64,000 nt of DNA from Paraburkholderia rhynchosiae (GTDB lineage Bacteria; Pseudomonadota; Gammaproteobacteria; Burkholderiales; Burkholderiaceae), in assembly GCF_002879865.1 (NCBI RefSeq), contig NZ_PNXY01000009.1, forward strand, positions 124,001 through 188,000, written 5' to 3'. The notes beneath the pieces were generated by a model. That model did no database searches, was not told the origin of the DNA, and worked only from the letters and a program-made list of their open reading frames with translations. This document shows, piece after piece, positions 20,390 through 29,910 of this stretch. A program made the position numbers and the translations under genes. Numbering within the stretch: the first letter of the stretch is position 1; each line of letters starts with the position of its first letter.

Positions 20390-22071
20390 AGTGAACCTTC
20401 CTGTTCTGCAAGTTCGACTTCGAAGTCAGGGTGATACCAACCTTCAGCGATACGTGCCCGCGCTTCTGCAACCCATTCCCGATGAACCTCGGTAGATTGT
20501 TCAAACCATTCCAACTTCTCCTGGATACGGTCGACGACCAACTGAGCTGGAGGAACGTCTTCGCCAAGTGCGCGCAAATCCACTTTGGTGAGCTCGTAGA
20601 GCTTCAACTGAGCAAAACTAGCAAGCGCCCAAACATACTCGAATGAGTCGATGTCGCGATGGTCGTCGCACCACAAGCATCCAGATTTTCTTGCGCAGTC
20701 GGGCTTTGGGGCCTTCTTTGCAATTTCCGGTTCCTCTTTGGGAGTGCCGGCACATTCTCCAGGTGCGACTGACTCTGTCTTTGTCAAATGTGGGTCTACC
20801 ACGGCCCAGAATCGAGCGGACTGAACCATCGCACGCTGAAGGCTCGGTCGGTGATAGATATGGAGAAGAGTCCGCTTAGCATGTTGATTCGTCTCGGCGG
20901 TTGTCTCGGGGTCACCCGTCCTGCGCAGTAGCCAATTCACTCTCGTATTTCGCAATTGGCGTGGCCCTACAAAACGACGATTCAATTTGCAGCAAATCAC
21001 TCGAAGCCTAGCTGCGTCGAACCGAACGTCCTGCCTGCTGTCAAATCGGATGAAAGGAAATAACAAGACGTTTGACTCGGGGAACAGAGTCCTCCGCCAC
21101 TCGAGGTAACGCTCGAAATGGGACTTGTATTCCTTGAATATTTCGAACAGCACCTTGCGATTAGCTCGACGCTTGTACTCACTGACTTCGTAGCCGTCGT
21201 TATGACTTGTATAGGAAAAGCGTCGTAGCGTGAGGCAACTAGCCTGTGCCGCATTCATGCCTGTTTGCCCTATGAACATCATGAGCTCGGCTTCAATCCG
21301 TAGATTCACCAGAAAATGCCGACCTCCAACGTTCGCATCGACGTCTGTTCCTGGCGGTAGTGGTCGCGTACTGCTAGGAGTGAAGCTCTCTCCGTTTCTT
21401 AGTTTAATCTCAAAAGGAAGCTGTGCACTGAGGACGACGCTCCTTGGAAGCCTATCGCATATATCCTGCAGCATATGCCCGAAGGCAAATGTGTCTTCCA
21501 AGTTCTGCTTTTCCGCTTGGACACCGACTGCCGATTTCCGCCTGCTTTTCCACCGGAGGCGGGTCAACTCGATAATTCGGGTGTGTCGTTGTAGTACGCG
21601 GTCCAACAGTGTTCCAACTACTGCTGCGTAGTTGTACGCTGACCGCATCGTGAGAGGACGATTACTGAGAGAAGCCTTCTTTGACGGCTTCCTCTTCAAC
21701 CGCGTGCGATGCAGGAGGAAATCGCTCCATGCGCAATAAGTCTCAGTGACAGCCGCGAGAGTCAGTGGAAGAGATGCATCGTCTGCAAAGCTGAAGAGCA
21801 TTCTCAGTATTTTTATCTGGTCAGCTGCAGTGTCTCGCGAATTGCCGCCTGCGAGCGCGGTGTTGATTTCCGCATGCAACTCTGAGACCAATTCCAATCG
21901 CTCGAAATCGGGGGCGCCCAATGCGCTGCTAGTTATTAGCGTTTCGACGCTGTCCGCTCGCGCAGCAGCCCCTCCGCGATACAGCAGGATGGCCAAGTCC
22001 CATGGTGTCTCGTTCGTCCCGAATTCGACATCTGGAAACGTCAAGTCGGGAACTCGGAGTCTGTCAAGCAT
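20386..22071 (-). CDS. Recombinase-like protein with degenerate active site, second gene of the operon
   Basis: 561 residues with the general layout of a tyrosine recombinase and many charged helices. The expected catalytic set is altered: the first arginine position reads GMNAAQASCLTLRR (Asn where the family has Arg) and the HxxR box reads LRNTRVNWLLRR (Arg for His). A late His and Tyr remain (NQHAKRTLLHIY). A cysteine/histidine cluster, CARKSGCLWCDDH, near residue 475 suggests a zinc site. It may act as a structural or targeting subunit for its two neighbours. The start is taken at 22071 (MLDRLRVPDL, 8-bp overlap with the upstream gene); an ATG at 22116 is also possible. Confidence 0.75.
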   Translation of the reverse strand: MLDRLRVPDLTFPDVEFGTNETPWDLAILLYRGGAAARADSVETLITSSALGAPDFERLELVSELHAEINTALAGGNSRDTAADQIKILRMLFSFADDASLPLTLAAVTETYCAWSDFLLHRTRLKRKPSKKASLSNRPLTMRSAYNYAAVVGTLLDRVLQRHTRIIELTRLRWKSRRKSAVGVQAEKQNLEDTFAFGHMLQDICDRLPRSVVLSAQLPFEIKLRNGESFTPSSTRPLPPGTDVDANVGGRHFLVNLRIEAELMMFIGQTGMNAAQASCLTLRRFSYTSHNDGYEVSEYKRRANRKVLFEIFKEYKSHFERYLEWRRTLFPESNVLLFPFIRFDSRQDVRFDAARLRVICCKLNRRFVGPRQLRNTRVNWLLRRTGDPETTAETNQHAKRTLLHIYHRPSLQRAMVQSARFWAVVDPHLTKTESVAPGECAGTPKEEPEIAKKAPKPDCARKSGCLWCDDHRDIDSFEYVWALASFAQLKLYELTKVDLRALGEDVPPAQLVVDRIQEKLEWFEQSTEVHREWVAEARARIAEGWYHPDFEVELAEQEGSL

Positions 22072-23332
22072 CTTCGCTGTCCCAGTCACGGCTTCGGAAG
22101 CCAGTGAAGGCTTCATTGAACGCTATCGCGGCCTTTTGCTTGGCACGGGTGGTTGTCCGGAACTTGACGTAGCCCATGGTCGTGGTTTCGTCCTTGTGAA
22201 GCATGGCTTCTCGCACGATTCCGAGCGCGTCGGTTGGGCTGGCTCCGCTTGTGAGCAAGACGTCCAGGAGCCACGTGCCGAATGTCGCGCGCGACTGATG
22301 GAACTTGAAGTTCGCCATAAAACGCATCCCAGCCTTCACTGCTCGCCGTCTCAGGTCTTGAACGAGCCGGTCGACAGTCCCGACGGCATAAGGTCGACCT
22401 GTTCGCGTTAGAAACAGCAAATCTTTGTGTTCGGGACGGGCCTTCGCTTCTCTGAGCAGACGCTCCGTCGACAACGAATATTTTTTTAGGTCGTCTAGTA
22501 CCGCCTTTGGCACCATCAAATCGCCTTTGACCGAAAACTTTGTGCATATACCCGTCCCGGGCCCGACCGGGAGCAGAAACAAGCCAGGCGTACGAGGGTC
22601 TTCTCTTGCGGTCTGAAGACTGGTAACAGTCAAAGTCGTTACCGTGCCCACACGTGCGCCGGTGAAGAAGCCGGTGCAGAGCATGAGATGTAGTTCCTCG
22701 GTAGCATGCTTAGCCGTGTATGCGACCAGTTGGTTCATGTGGTCAGCATGAAGAGGCAGGAGACCGTCCTCGAGCCTGACTCCGATTGTTTTTCGATTCG
22801 GGATGGAGAGGTCGCTACTGAGCCGGACTGCGGTCCGCTTGAAGCCCGCAGTATCATGAAAGGGAATAACTGCAAGACGGTCCTTCCACATCGGAGCGCT
22901 ATTGCCGATTAGGTTATGCAAATCTGCAAAGCGATAGAACTGGATGACCGTGCTCATGCAATTTGACACAGTGCTACTGGCTAGAGTCCCTTCATCGCGC
23001 TGTTTGATGAGGTGCTTTCGAAACCTCCGAAGCACCTGCTGTTCGCGGCGTATAGGAAAGTGTCGCCAGTCTATCTGCTCGCCTTCGATGAAATCGGCGT
23101 ACTGGTACAAGTATTTCATCGAGCGCTTTACTGTCTCATCATCAACTGTGTCAGACGCAGCCCTATCCAAGGCCCAAGCGTTCACCTCATCCCATCCGCT
23201 GTGGTTCGCCCAATAGATTTGCGGCAAGCGTTCGATAGGGGCCTTGTCCGTCTGTTTTGTCCAAACCAGTTCGCCGTTCTCGCCGAGAGAAGCGTCATGG
23301 AAGTCGTAATGGATGTAGTCGAGCCGCGCCAT
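22064..23332 (-). CDS. Tyrosine recombinase/integrase, first gene of the operon
   Basis: 422 residues with a full tyrosine recombinase active site: R227 in FTGARVGTVTTL, H345 and R348 in KFHQSRATFGTWL, H379 in MLHKDETTTMGY and the nucleophile Y388 in the same segment. Residues 60-200 form the SAM-like core-binding domain. The ATG at 23332 is preceded by GGAG 6 nt upstream; the open frame runs on to 23737 but has no protein-like sequence. Three overlapping recombinase genes plus a small fourth gene mark a site-specific island module. The cargo on its right (SIR2, Hachiman) reads the other way. Confidence 0.88.
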   Translation of the reverse strand: MARLDYIHYDFHDASLGENGELVWTKQTDKAPIERLPQIYWANHSGWDEVNAWALDRAASDTVDDETVKRSMKYLYQYADFIEGEQIDWRHFPIRREQQVLRRFRKHLIKQRDEGTLASSTVSNCMSTVIQFYRFADLHNLIGNSAPMWKDRLAVIPFHDTAGFKRTAVRLSSDLSIPNRKTIGVRLEDGLLPLHADHMNQLVAYTAKHATEELHLMLCTGFFTGARVGTVTTLTVTSLQTAREDPRTPGLFLLPVGPGTGICTKFSVKGDLMVPKAVLDDLKKYSLSTERLLREAKARPEHKDLLFLTRTGRPYAVGTVDRLVQDLRRRAVKAGMRFMANFKFHQSRATFGTWLLDVLLTSGASPTDALGIVREAMLHKDETTTMGYVKFRTTTRAKQKAAIAFNEAFTGFRSRDWDSEDA

Positions 23333-24478
23333 GGTCAACTCCGTGCCCGATAGATTGTGAGAAATCGCCCGAAGATGTGCTGCGCCCGTGCGCGCCGGAA
23401 GTGCGCGGGCGAGGTGATTACGTTGGAGGAGGTCGAGGCCGGACGGTTCGCGCGTGCCCCTAGACGGAGGTCTGTCAAATCGACAAGGGGTTCTGGTCCG
23501 GACGGAAAGCGTCGAGCGACGTTTCGAGCCTAGTGGGCTTGGTCTGGGATAGACATAGATGCAAGCCGCAACGCGGCGACGTCGGCGCGCTCGAGTGGCG
23601 GCCCAACGGAAATCAGGGTTCAATGTGCCCCTATTTTTAAGGCCGCATTGCACCAGCAATCGGGTCGAGCCACATCCCGACCGGCAAATCTGTTCACATC
23701 TGTACGGCATCGCAACCTCGCTAACGTACCCTCTCATAAAAAGCGAGGTGTCCGGCGCTCTTCGGCCAGTTACGTAGGTTGCGATTTCAGTCTATGGGCG
23801 TTGCGCCCGGAGGTCAATGTAGCTCAAGTATGGACATCAATCAAGTTAACGCGACAGCTAGGATTTGATGTTTAGAGCGCTAAGCCGCGAAGAACCCGCA
23901 CGCTCGATTCGCCATCTCCCAAACCGAGTCGTGAATAGTGAAATTGCGAGATATACGGTTGTGTGAGCAACGTTATTGGTCAAGTGACTGGCTCATATAG
24001 CACAAAAAAAAGCGATGTCCTTCTTGATGGATTGTGTATTGGCTTTCCGAGGTATCGAAGTTTCATAACGCATACTATGAAATAGTCAGCACCGCAAAGT
24101 GTGCAGTAGGCAAATCGCTCTCCAAGAAGAGCTAGTAGCAGCGGCGAGAATCTACCGCGCGCCGCTCCATGAGTCGGCATACGGTCCCAGAGCTATCAAG
24201 AGCGCGCTGAGGAACTGGCTTGCGGCCCTTGCGTTCTCTGTGAGGGACCGCGTGGTTGGAGGGGGATGCTCCTTCGGTCGCAGATTGGCGGCGGACACCA
24301 AGCGACCGATGACGCCCAGCACGTTTTCTCACAGAACGCCGACTGCTGGATGAGGCGTATGTCAAACGCATAAATGTAGGCGTCTACGATGCGGCGAACG
24401 GTTGCCAGTCAGCCTGAGCCGTTTCGGCTGCGCTTGGCGCGACTAATATGGTCTAATACGTACGTTCCGGGGACAAAA
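23333..24478. other. 1.1-kb non-coding stretch between recombinases and cargo
   Basis: No open frame here has protein-like composition or a ribosome site. The GC level falls toward the right. A copy of the end motif, GTATGGACAT, sits at 23828-23837. The region must carry the divergent promoters for the recombinase operon and the SIR2 gene and may contain regulatory RNA or recombination sites. A TAATACGTACG stretch shortly before 24479 could be part of a promoter, but no clear -35/-10 pair was fixed. Confidence 0.5.
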
Positions 24479-25867
24479 ATGCCAAACTTTAAACAATATA
24501 AACAAGAAGTTGAGGCTGACATAGCGAAGACCTTGAAAGACCTGCAATGTCAGCCAATCATTTTCGTAGGTTCAGGCTTCTCGCGACGGTACGCATTGAC
24601 GCCGTCGTGGGAGGAATTGCTTGGCGAGCTAGCCGCTAGGTGTCCGAGCATCGAAAATGAGCTTGCCTACTACAAACAGAAGTACGAAAACGACCTTCCG
24701 GCGGTCGGTTCAGTTTTCGCGCAGCATTACTTCGAGTGGGCATGGTCGAAAGACGGCAAGTCTCATTTTCCACCCGAGCTCTATAAAGGAAATGTTCCTA
24801 AAGACGCGTACATAAAGCACATGGTCGTCAAGGTGCTTGAGCAGTACAGTACAGCAGGAGCAACACAAGAACTCCAAGACGAGCTCGTCGCACTAAAGCA
24901 TCTCGCTCCACACGCGGTAATCACCACCAACTACGATAACCTGCTTGAGCCGATTTTCCCCAACTACGAAGTTGTGGTGGGCCAGCAGGTGTTCCGTCAA
25001 TCGGCGCTCGTAGTTGGCGAAGTGTTCAAGATTCATGGCTCGTTGTCAGAGCCAGAGTCGATGGTACTCACGAAAGAGGACTACGAGGACTTCAACCGAA
25101 ACAAGAAGTATCTGAGCGCCAAACTTCTCACGTACTTCGCTGAACACCCATTGCTTTTCATTGGCTACAGGGCGGGCGACCCGAACATAAAAAGCGTGCT
25201 CTACGACATGAGTCGCATGTTTTCCCCGACAACCGTGCTCATACCGAACATCTATATCCTGCAGTGGGACGAAGGCGTCAATGAAGACAGCTATCCCGCG
25301 CACGAGCATGTGCTCGACGTCGGAGAGGGAATTACAGTAAGAATCAAAAGCATATCCTCTTGTTCGTTCCGGTGGGTGTACGACGCGTTTAGCGTTGGCG
25401 GAACAATGGAGAAGGTCAACCTCAAAGCGTTGAGAGCATTGGCTCATCGTATGATGAACCTCATCCGAACCGACATTCCTACAAAAAACGTTCAGGTCAA
25501 TTACGAGGCGCTCGAACGTGCCATCTCGAATGAGGCGGCTTTCGCGAATTTGTTCGGAGTAACGAACCTCGATGACCCTGCCGCTGCGAACGCCAATCAC
25601 CCATATACATCGGAGATGTTGGCCGCCGAGCTGGGCCTGGAGCACTGGACTGCGACGAACAGGCTTATCGCGCAGATAAAAGCTGATACCGGCTTCGACA
25701 TGAAAGCGTCTGACAACGTCTATCACATCCACGTCAAAATCGGGAAGGCGGAACGTAGTCGAACGCGAAAATACTCCGCGGCTGCGGTTGCACTGCTAGC
25801 TAAGGTTCGGGACGGAGAGCCACATGACATTCCCGCGCACCTCATGCCGGCAAAGCCGGCAGCTTGA
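24479..25867 (+). CDS. SIR2-family NAD-binding protein, probable defence effector
   Basis: 462 residues. The SIR2 fold is shown by IIFVGSGFSRRYAL (NAD loop, residues 28-40), HAVITTNYDN (145-154), catalytic-type histidine H186 in FKIHGSLSEPESM, and LLFIGYRAGDPNIKSVL (225-241). Bacterial SIR2 proteins of this kind usually destroy NAD+ in phage-infected cells. After residue 300 there is a separate helical part, and the last 90 residues (TSEMLAAELGLEHWTATNRL, then KYSAAAVALLAKVRDG) resemble a winged-helix or HTH sensor domain. The ATG at 24479 is taken rather than 24389 because homology-like sequence starts there. It lies 195 bp before hamA in the same direction, but a shared transcript is not certain. 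Confidence 0.85.
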   Translation: MPNFKQYKQEVEADIAKTLKDLQCQPIIFVGSGFSRRYALTPSWEELLGELAARCPSIENELAYYKQKYENDLPAVGSVFAQHYFEWAWSKDGKSHFPPELYKGNVPKDAYIKHMVVKVLEQYSTAGATQELQDELVALKHLAPHAVITTNYDNLLEPIFPNYEVVVGQQVFRQSALVVGEVFKIHGSLSEPESMVLTKEDYEDFNRNKKYLSAKLLTYFAEHPLLFIGYRAGDPNIKSVLYDMSRMFSPTTVLIPNIYILQWDEGVNEDSYPAHEHVLDVGEGITVRIKSISSCSFRWVYDAFSVGGTMEKVNLKALRALAHRMMNLIRTDIPTKNVQVNYEALERAISNEAAFANLFGVTNLDDPAAANANHPYTSEMLAAELGLEHWTATNRLIAQIKADTGFDMKASDNVYHIHVKIGKAERSRTRKYSAAAVALLAKVRDGEPHDIPAHLMPAKPAA

Positions 25868-26062
25868 ATGAGTTGCTCGCTACAAAGACGAAATTTGTCG
25901 CGCGCGATTTTTTGGAAGGAGGCCGATTCGGCGCTTTGTGTAGCCAGCGAAACGAGCGTCACTGGGATAAGTCGGACGGGCAGCCGGTAGATTTCGGCGG
26001 CCGGATTAGCGAATCGCACAAGTAGGTGCTGTCTTTGATGAACTGCGGGAGCAACTTTATTT

Positions 26063-26881
26063 ATGCTTAAGCGTTATGTCGCGCAGGAAATGGTTCTTGC
26101 GACCACGGGGAGTGGCGTCACCGCAATTCGGGATGGGTATCGAACGGTCCTGGCTGACGACTTCAAAAGCTACTCCTTGGGTAGGTACCTGACAGGGCAA
26201 CTTACTCAGCACTATCGAACCCTCGATGGTATCGCCTCTGATTTCAAGTCTGGCAATTCCCACTTAGAAGCGTTGCTAGGAATGATTGCCCCGATTCCGA
26301 CGGTGGCTTCGTTCCAAAATAGCCATTGTGGAGAAATTGCGGCGGCACAGTTTGTCGAAGATGTGCTTGGCTACCGGCGACTTTATTCGAAGCTCACGCT
26401 GATATCGTCCGAAAACACGAATGCGCACAAAATGGATGGTCTTTTCGTTAAGACCGACTGCGCGCCGTATGAATATTTGTTCGTTGAAGCAAAGAGTAGC
26501 ATTCTGCCGACAGAAGCCACGAAGTCGAAGACGCATCGGTCAGGCATACTGACGCAGATGGTCAATTCGCTGCACAAATACCATGACGAGGACCCGCGAT
26601 TCGAATTTTCGAGAATTAGGGACAATTTGCAGTCATCGTTTGACGGAAACGAAGCCAAGGTTATCAACACCGATTTGACGCCTCCGGGCCCGGACAATCT
26701 GAAGTTTATCGGCGTTTCCGTAACGAACGCATCCACGGTTAACACCGGAGACGACGACTTCATACTATCAAAGCACTGCAATACAAACTTTAACTACTAT
26801 GCGCTCGTAGTCACTGATTTGGCTGAGCTGGCGAAAGACGCATATGGCCGATGGTTCAAGATTAAAGCTGCGGCGGCATAA
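26063..26881 (+). CDS. hamA: Hachiman defence protein HamA (DUF1837 nuclease)
   Basis: 272 residues, the usual size for HamA. The middle has a PD-(D/E)xK-like layout: E91 in HCGEIAAAQFVED, D125 in KMDGLFVKTD and E142-x-K144 in YLFVEAKSS. HamA proteins form a complex with the helicase HamB; in studied systems DNA damage or invading DNA frees HamA to degrade DNA. The stop overlaps the hamB ATG by one base (taATG), so the pair is translated together. The assignment rests on family recall of DUF1837 plus the neighbouring helicase. Confidence 0.85.
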   Translation: MLKRYVAQEMVLATTGSGVTAIRDGYRTVLADDFKSYSLGRYLTGQLTQHYRTLDGIASDFKSGNSHLEALLGMIAPIPTVASFQNSHCGEIAAAQFVEDVLGYRRLYSKLTLISSENTNAHKMDGLFVKTDCAPYEYLFVEAKSSILPTEATKSKTHRSGILTQMVNSLHKYHDEDPRFEFSRIRDNLQSSFDGNEAKVINTDLTPPGPDNLKFIGVSVTNASTVNTGDDDFILSKHCNTNFNYYALVVTDLAELAKDAYGRWFKIKAAAA

Positions 26882-29800
26882 TGTTCACAATCGAGCAACT
26901 TTCGGGGTGTCTGTCGCAGCCTTGGTTCGCTGAGGGCTATCACTCTCTTGAGCGGAACTTGTTCCTTACACGCTTGGGTCAGCCCCATGAGTCGCTAGAC
27001 CGGGCCGTTCGAAAGCAGTTGAAGCGGTTTTCACAGGCCGTGATTTCAAGCGCTGCAGATTGGGAGAATCCCCGGGCGGGTGACGCGCGGCTGCTTTGCC
27101 AATATGCTGCGGACATCGAAGCGAGCCTGTCAATGGACGGTGACGGAGATGCGCAGGAGATTCATCTCTCTCACCTGAAGGCAATTTTTCTTTACGAACT
27201 CGCGGGCCTGCCAGGCGCAAGCTCGTCCCATGCCGCCCGGAACGGTTTTGACCCCGGTCTTCGAACCTTCTTCACTCGCGAAACCAACTCCATTTGGCGC
27301 AACGCGACCGGCGATTGGAAGACATTTCCGACTCAGAGTGTTGCTTCGTCCGACGATACGGACGAAGCAGCTCCTGATTTGCTCGAACATAGTCTCAGTG
27401 AAATCCTGACGGCTGCTGGTCGCGGGATTCAGGAGACTGGGGTGAGCGGGATGGAAGAGGGCGACTTGAAGTTGCTGGGCAATCTCGCTGGTGACTTTGC
27501 GTTAGGCTTGACTGGGGACGATGTTCTGGCGTTGAGGAAATTGCTCGCGTTGCGCGCGGCGAACAGCTCACTTTCAGTTGTTCCCAAGCAGAGCTCGCTT
27601 TCAATTGAAGACCTCCGTGCGATTTCCGCACCGGTGGAGCTTTGGCCTGCTCAGGCTGTCGCGTTGAAAGCGGGACTGCTCGACTCGGACATGCGAAGTT
27701 TCGGGTTCGCCGCTCCAACCGGAACGGGTAAGACCGCGCTGACACGAATTCTCATAGCCAACGCGCTACGAGCTAACCCGGGAAGCAAGATTTTTTATAT
27801 ATGTCCTAGCAGGGCGCTAGTGCATGAAGTTTGGTCCGACCTCTCCGTCTCATTGAGTGGAATCGGGGCAAATGTTTTCGAAGCAGGTGGGCATCTAACT
27901 GCTCACGAAAGTCTTGGCGCCACGGCGGGGTCGCCAGACGTCATCGTTTTCACTCCGGAGCGCGCGGACTTGCTGCTGCGGGTCGACCCAGAATTCCTGG
28001 AGTCGACTTCTCTTGTGATTGTGGATGAAGCCCACCACATTGAACAAGGAAGTCGTGGCGTCTTGCTCGAGTTCTATCTATGGCGCTTGCGAAGGTTAAT
28101 TCCCGCGTCAGCAAGAATCGTCCAGCTGTCCGCTGTTGCGCCGAACATTTCGGAGTTGACGTCTTGGCTTTCGGCAAAGGAGGCCACGCGCGCGATTATG
28201 GTCGACTCACGAACCGGCAGGCTTCGTGTCGGACTTTTGAATCGAACAGCATCCGGAGCAGCTCATCTTCGGTTCCAGCAGGGTGAGCCCTACACGGTGC
28301 TCCCCGATGGGGCATTGCCTGGGGACGAAATCGAAGGCCTAGCAATGCTTGCCAACAGTATGGCTAAGAACAGCATTGTTCTGGTTCTCTGCATGAGTCC
28401 GGGCTCGGCAGAACGAGTTGCGAAAGCCGTAGCTGACCTCCGTGATGAAGTGCAAGTCGTCAATGACGACATCTCGGAGCGGCTTGATGCTTGGGTCGAA
28501 CGTGAGCTGCATCCTGAATCTGAACTCCGGACTCACTACAAGAAGCGTGTCTTGTTTCACCATGCCCAAATGCCGCCGCGAGTCCGGCTCGGAATCGAAG
28601 AGGCTGTGCGGGCAAAAAAGGTCGACGTCATCTGTGCGACTACGACATTGGCCGAAGGGGTGAACTTCCCGTTCTCTACCGTCATCGTTGAGTCTTTGGT
28701 TGGCCACGGCTATCAATTATCGCCGCGCGCTCTATGGAACATCGCCGGCCGCGCAGGACGCTTCGGAGTTGATACCGAAGGGCTTTGCATCCTTTATCGT
28801 CCGGAGCTTTGGGCGAGGCGGTTGCGAGACAACAAAATCGAGGACTATCTCCAGACAGCGCTGCCAGACATTCCTCCAGTCAAGTCAGCGCTCGCGCAAG
28901 GAATAGCAAAACTCAACGAGTTAGTTGAGAGCGGGAAATTGTCGATGAATGCCCTGAATAGTGTCTCGCTATCCGAAATCAAGGTCGACGGTAAAGCGAC
29001 AGCGGACGCGAAGAGCGTGCGCGCGCTCCTCAACATTATGCGAGTAGGATATGCGCATGCTAGTTCCACCGGCATTGTTGACATCAACGCTGATGATGCG
29101 CCGGAATACGAAAGCCAACTCCTAGCGTCGCTCCAACTAAGCAAATCCGAACGAGCCTTCGCTGAAGATGTCGGAAAGCGACAGCGGAGGGTCGTTAAAA
29201 AGGCGACAGACGAAAATCCGGCTCTGATTGAAATTGCAGCGAGAGTAGGCTGGTCTCTGGAAGCCCAATCGAACATCTACACGTGGTTGAAGACTAGGGA
29301 AGACTGGCAACTGGAACAGTTCGGCAATCTTGTCTTAGGCGGGTACGTCTTAAATGTGTCGAGCGTTAGCTACCTGATTGGGCCAGTCGCAAAACATTTG
29401 CTTGCCTTTGATGGCGAAGCGCTCGGTGGCGCGTACTCATATCTCGCAGAGAAGTGGTTAACGGGAACGCCGCTTTCAAGGTTTGAAGTGAAGCACGGCA
29501 CGTTCGGCCAGATGATTGCGAAAATCTACGGTCGGATGCAGTACCTGTTGCCCTGGGGGCTTTTTGGAATGCACGAACTGCTGGAATATGAGGCGAAACG
29601 TCGGGGTATGGTTGTCGGAGACGGGGTCAGTGCGCTGTCGGTGCTTTCTGCTGAGGGCGTACCGAACTTTGACGCGCTGACGCTGACTCTATCGCTCGCC
29701 ATTGAGCGTGCCGATGCAACTCGGCTGTCGCAGGCGTACAAACCATTCCGCTCTAAAGCGACGCCTATCGTGGGCTGGCTTGCTGCGTTGCCGTGGAATC

Positions 29801-29910
29801 GCGCAGAAGAAATCGTTCGAGGCATCGACCAACGTCGTGTCGACCCGACGTTTCGGGCCTTGCATCGCCGTTTGGTGAGAGAGCGTACGCAGCAGGAAAC
29901 GAAAGGGTAG
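26881..29910 (+). CDS. hamB: Hachiman defence helicase HamB
   Basis: 1009 residues of superfamily 2 helicase type. Walker A is APTGTGKTALTRIL (GTGKT at 281-285), motif II is VDEAHH (about 381-386), motif III-like VQLSAVAPN, motif V region ATTTLAEGVNFPFST and motif VI NIAGRAGRFG (about 620-629), as in Ski2-like helicases. The first 260 residues form a helical N-terminal domain and the last 350 a helical C-terminal domain. HamB senses DNA and controls HamA. The stop codon lies at the very edge of a truncated imuB on the opposite strand, with no terminator in between. Confidence 0.87.
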   Translation: MFTIEQLSGCLSQPWFAEGYHSLERNLFLTRLGQPHESLDRAVRKQLKRFSQAVISSAADWENPRAGDARLLCQYAADIEASLSMDGDGDAQEIHLSHLKAIFLYELAGLPGASSSHAARNGFDPGLRTFFTRETNSIWRNATGDWKTFPTQSVASSDDTDEAAPDLLEHSLSEILTAAGRGIQETGVSGMEEGDLKLLGNLAGDFALGLTGDDVLALRKLLALRAANSSLSVVPKQSSLSIEDLRAISAPVELWPAQAVALKAGLLDSDMRSFGFAAPTGTGKTALTRILIANALRANPGSKIFYICPSRALVHEVWSDLSVSLSGIGANVFEAGGHLTAHESLGATAGSPDVIVFTPERADLLLRVDPEFLESTSLVIVDEAHHIEQGSRGVLLEFYLWRLRRLIPASARIVQLSAVAPNISELTSWLSAKEATRAIMVDSRTGRLRVGLLNRTASGAAHLRFQQGEPYTVLPDGALPGDEIEGLAMLANSMAKNSIVLVLCMSPGSAERVAKAVADLRDEVQVVNDDISERLDAWVERELHPESELRTHYKKRVLFHHAQMPPRVRLGIEEAVRAKKVDVICATTTLAEGVNFPFSTVIVESLVGHGYQLSPRALWNIAGRAGRFGVDTEGLCILYRPELWARRLRDNKIEDYLQTALPDIPPVKSALAQGIAKLNELVESGKLSMNALNSVSLSEIKVDGKATADAKSVRALLNIMRVGYAHASSTGIVDINADDAPEYESQLLASLQLSKSERAFAEDVGKRQRRVVKKATDENPALIEIAARVGWSLEAQSNIYTWLKTREDWQLEQFGNLVLGGYVLNVSSVSYLIGPVAKHLLAFDGEALGGAYSYLAEKWLTGTPLSRFEVKHGTFGQMIAKIYGRMQYLLPWGLFGMHELLEYEAKRRGMVVGDGVSALSVLSAEGVPNFDALTLTLSLAIERADATRLSQAYKPFRSKATPIVGWLAALPWNRAEEIVRGIDQRRVDPTFRALHRRLVRERTQQETKG

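Noticed and set aside
23333..23737. N-terminal extension of the first recombinase to 557 residues
   Set aside because: The added part is Arg-rich non-coding-type sequence; the ATG at 23332 has a ribosome site and begins typical sequence.
24389..24478. Earlier start of the SIR2 gene
   Set aside because: The 30 extra codons are Arg-rich and lack similarity to SIR2 starts; the ATG at 24479 has a purine-rich site upstream.
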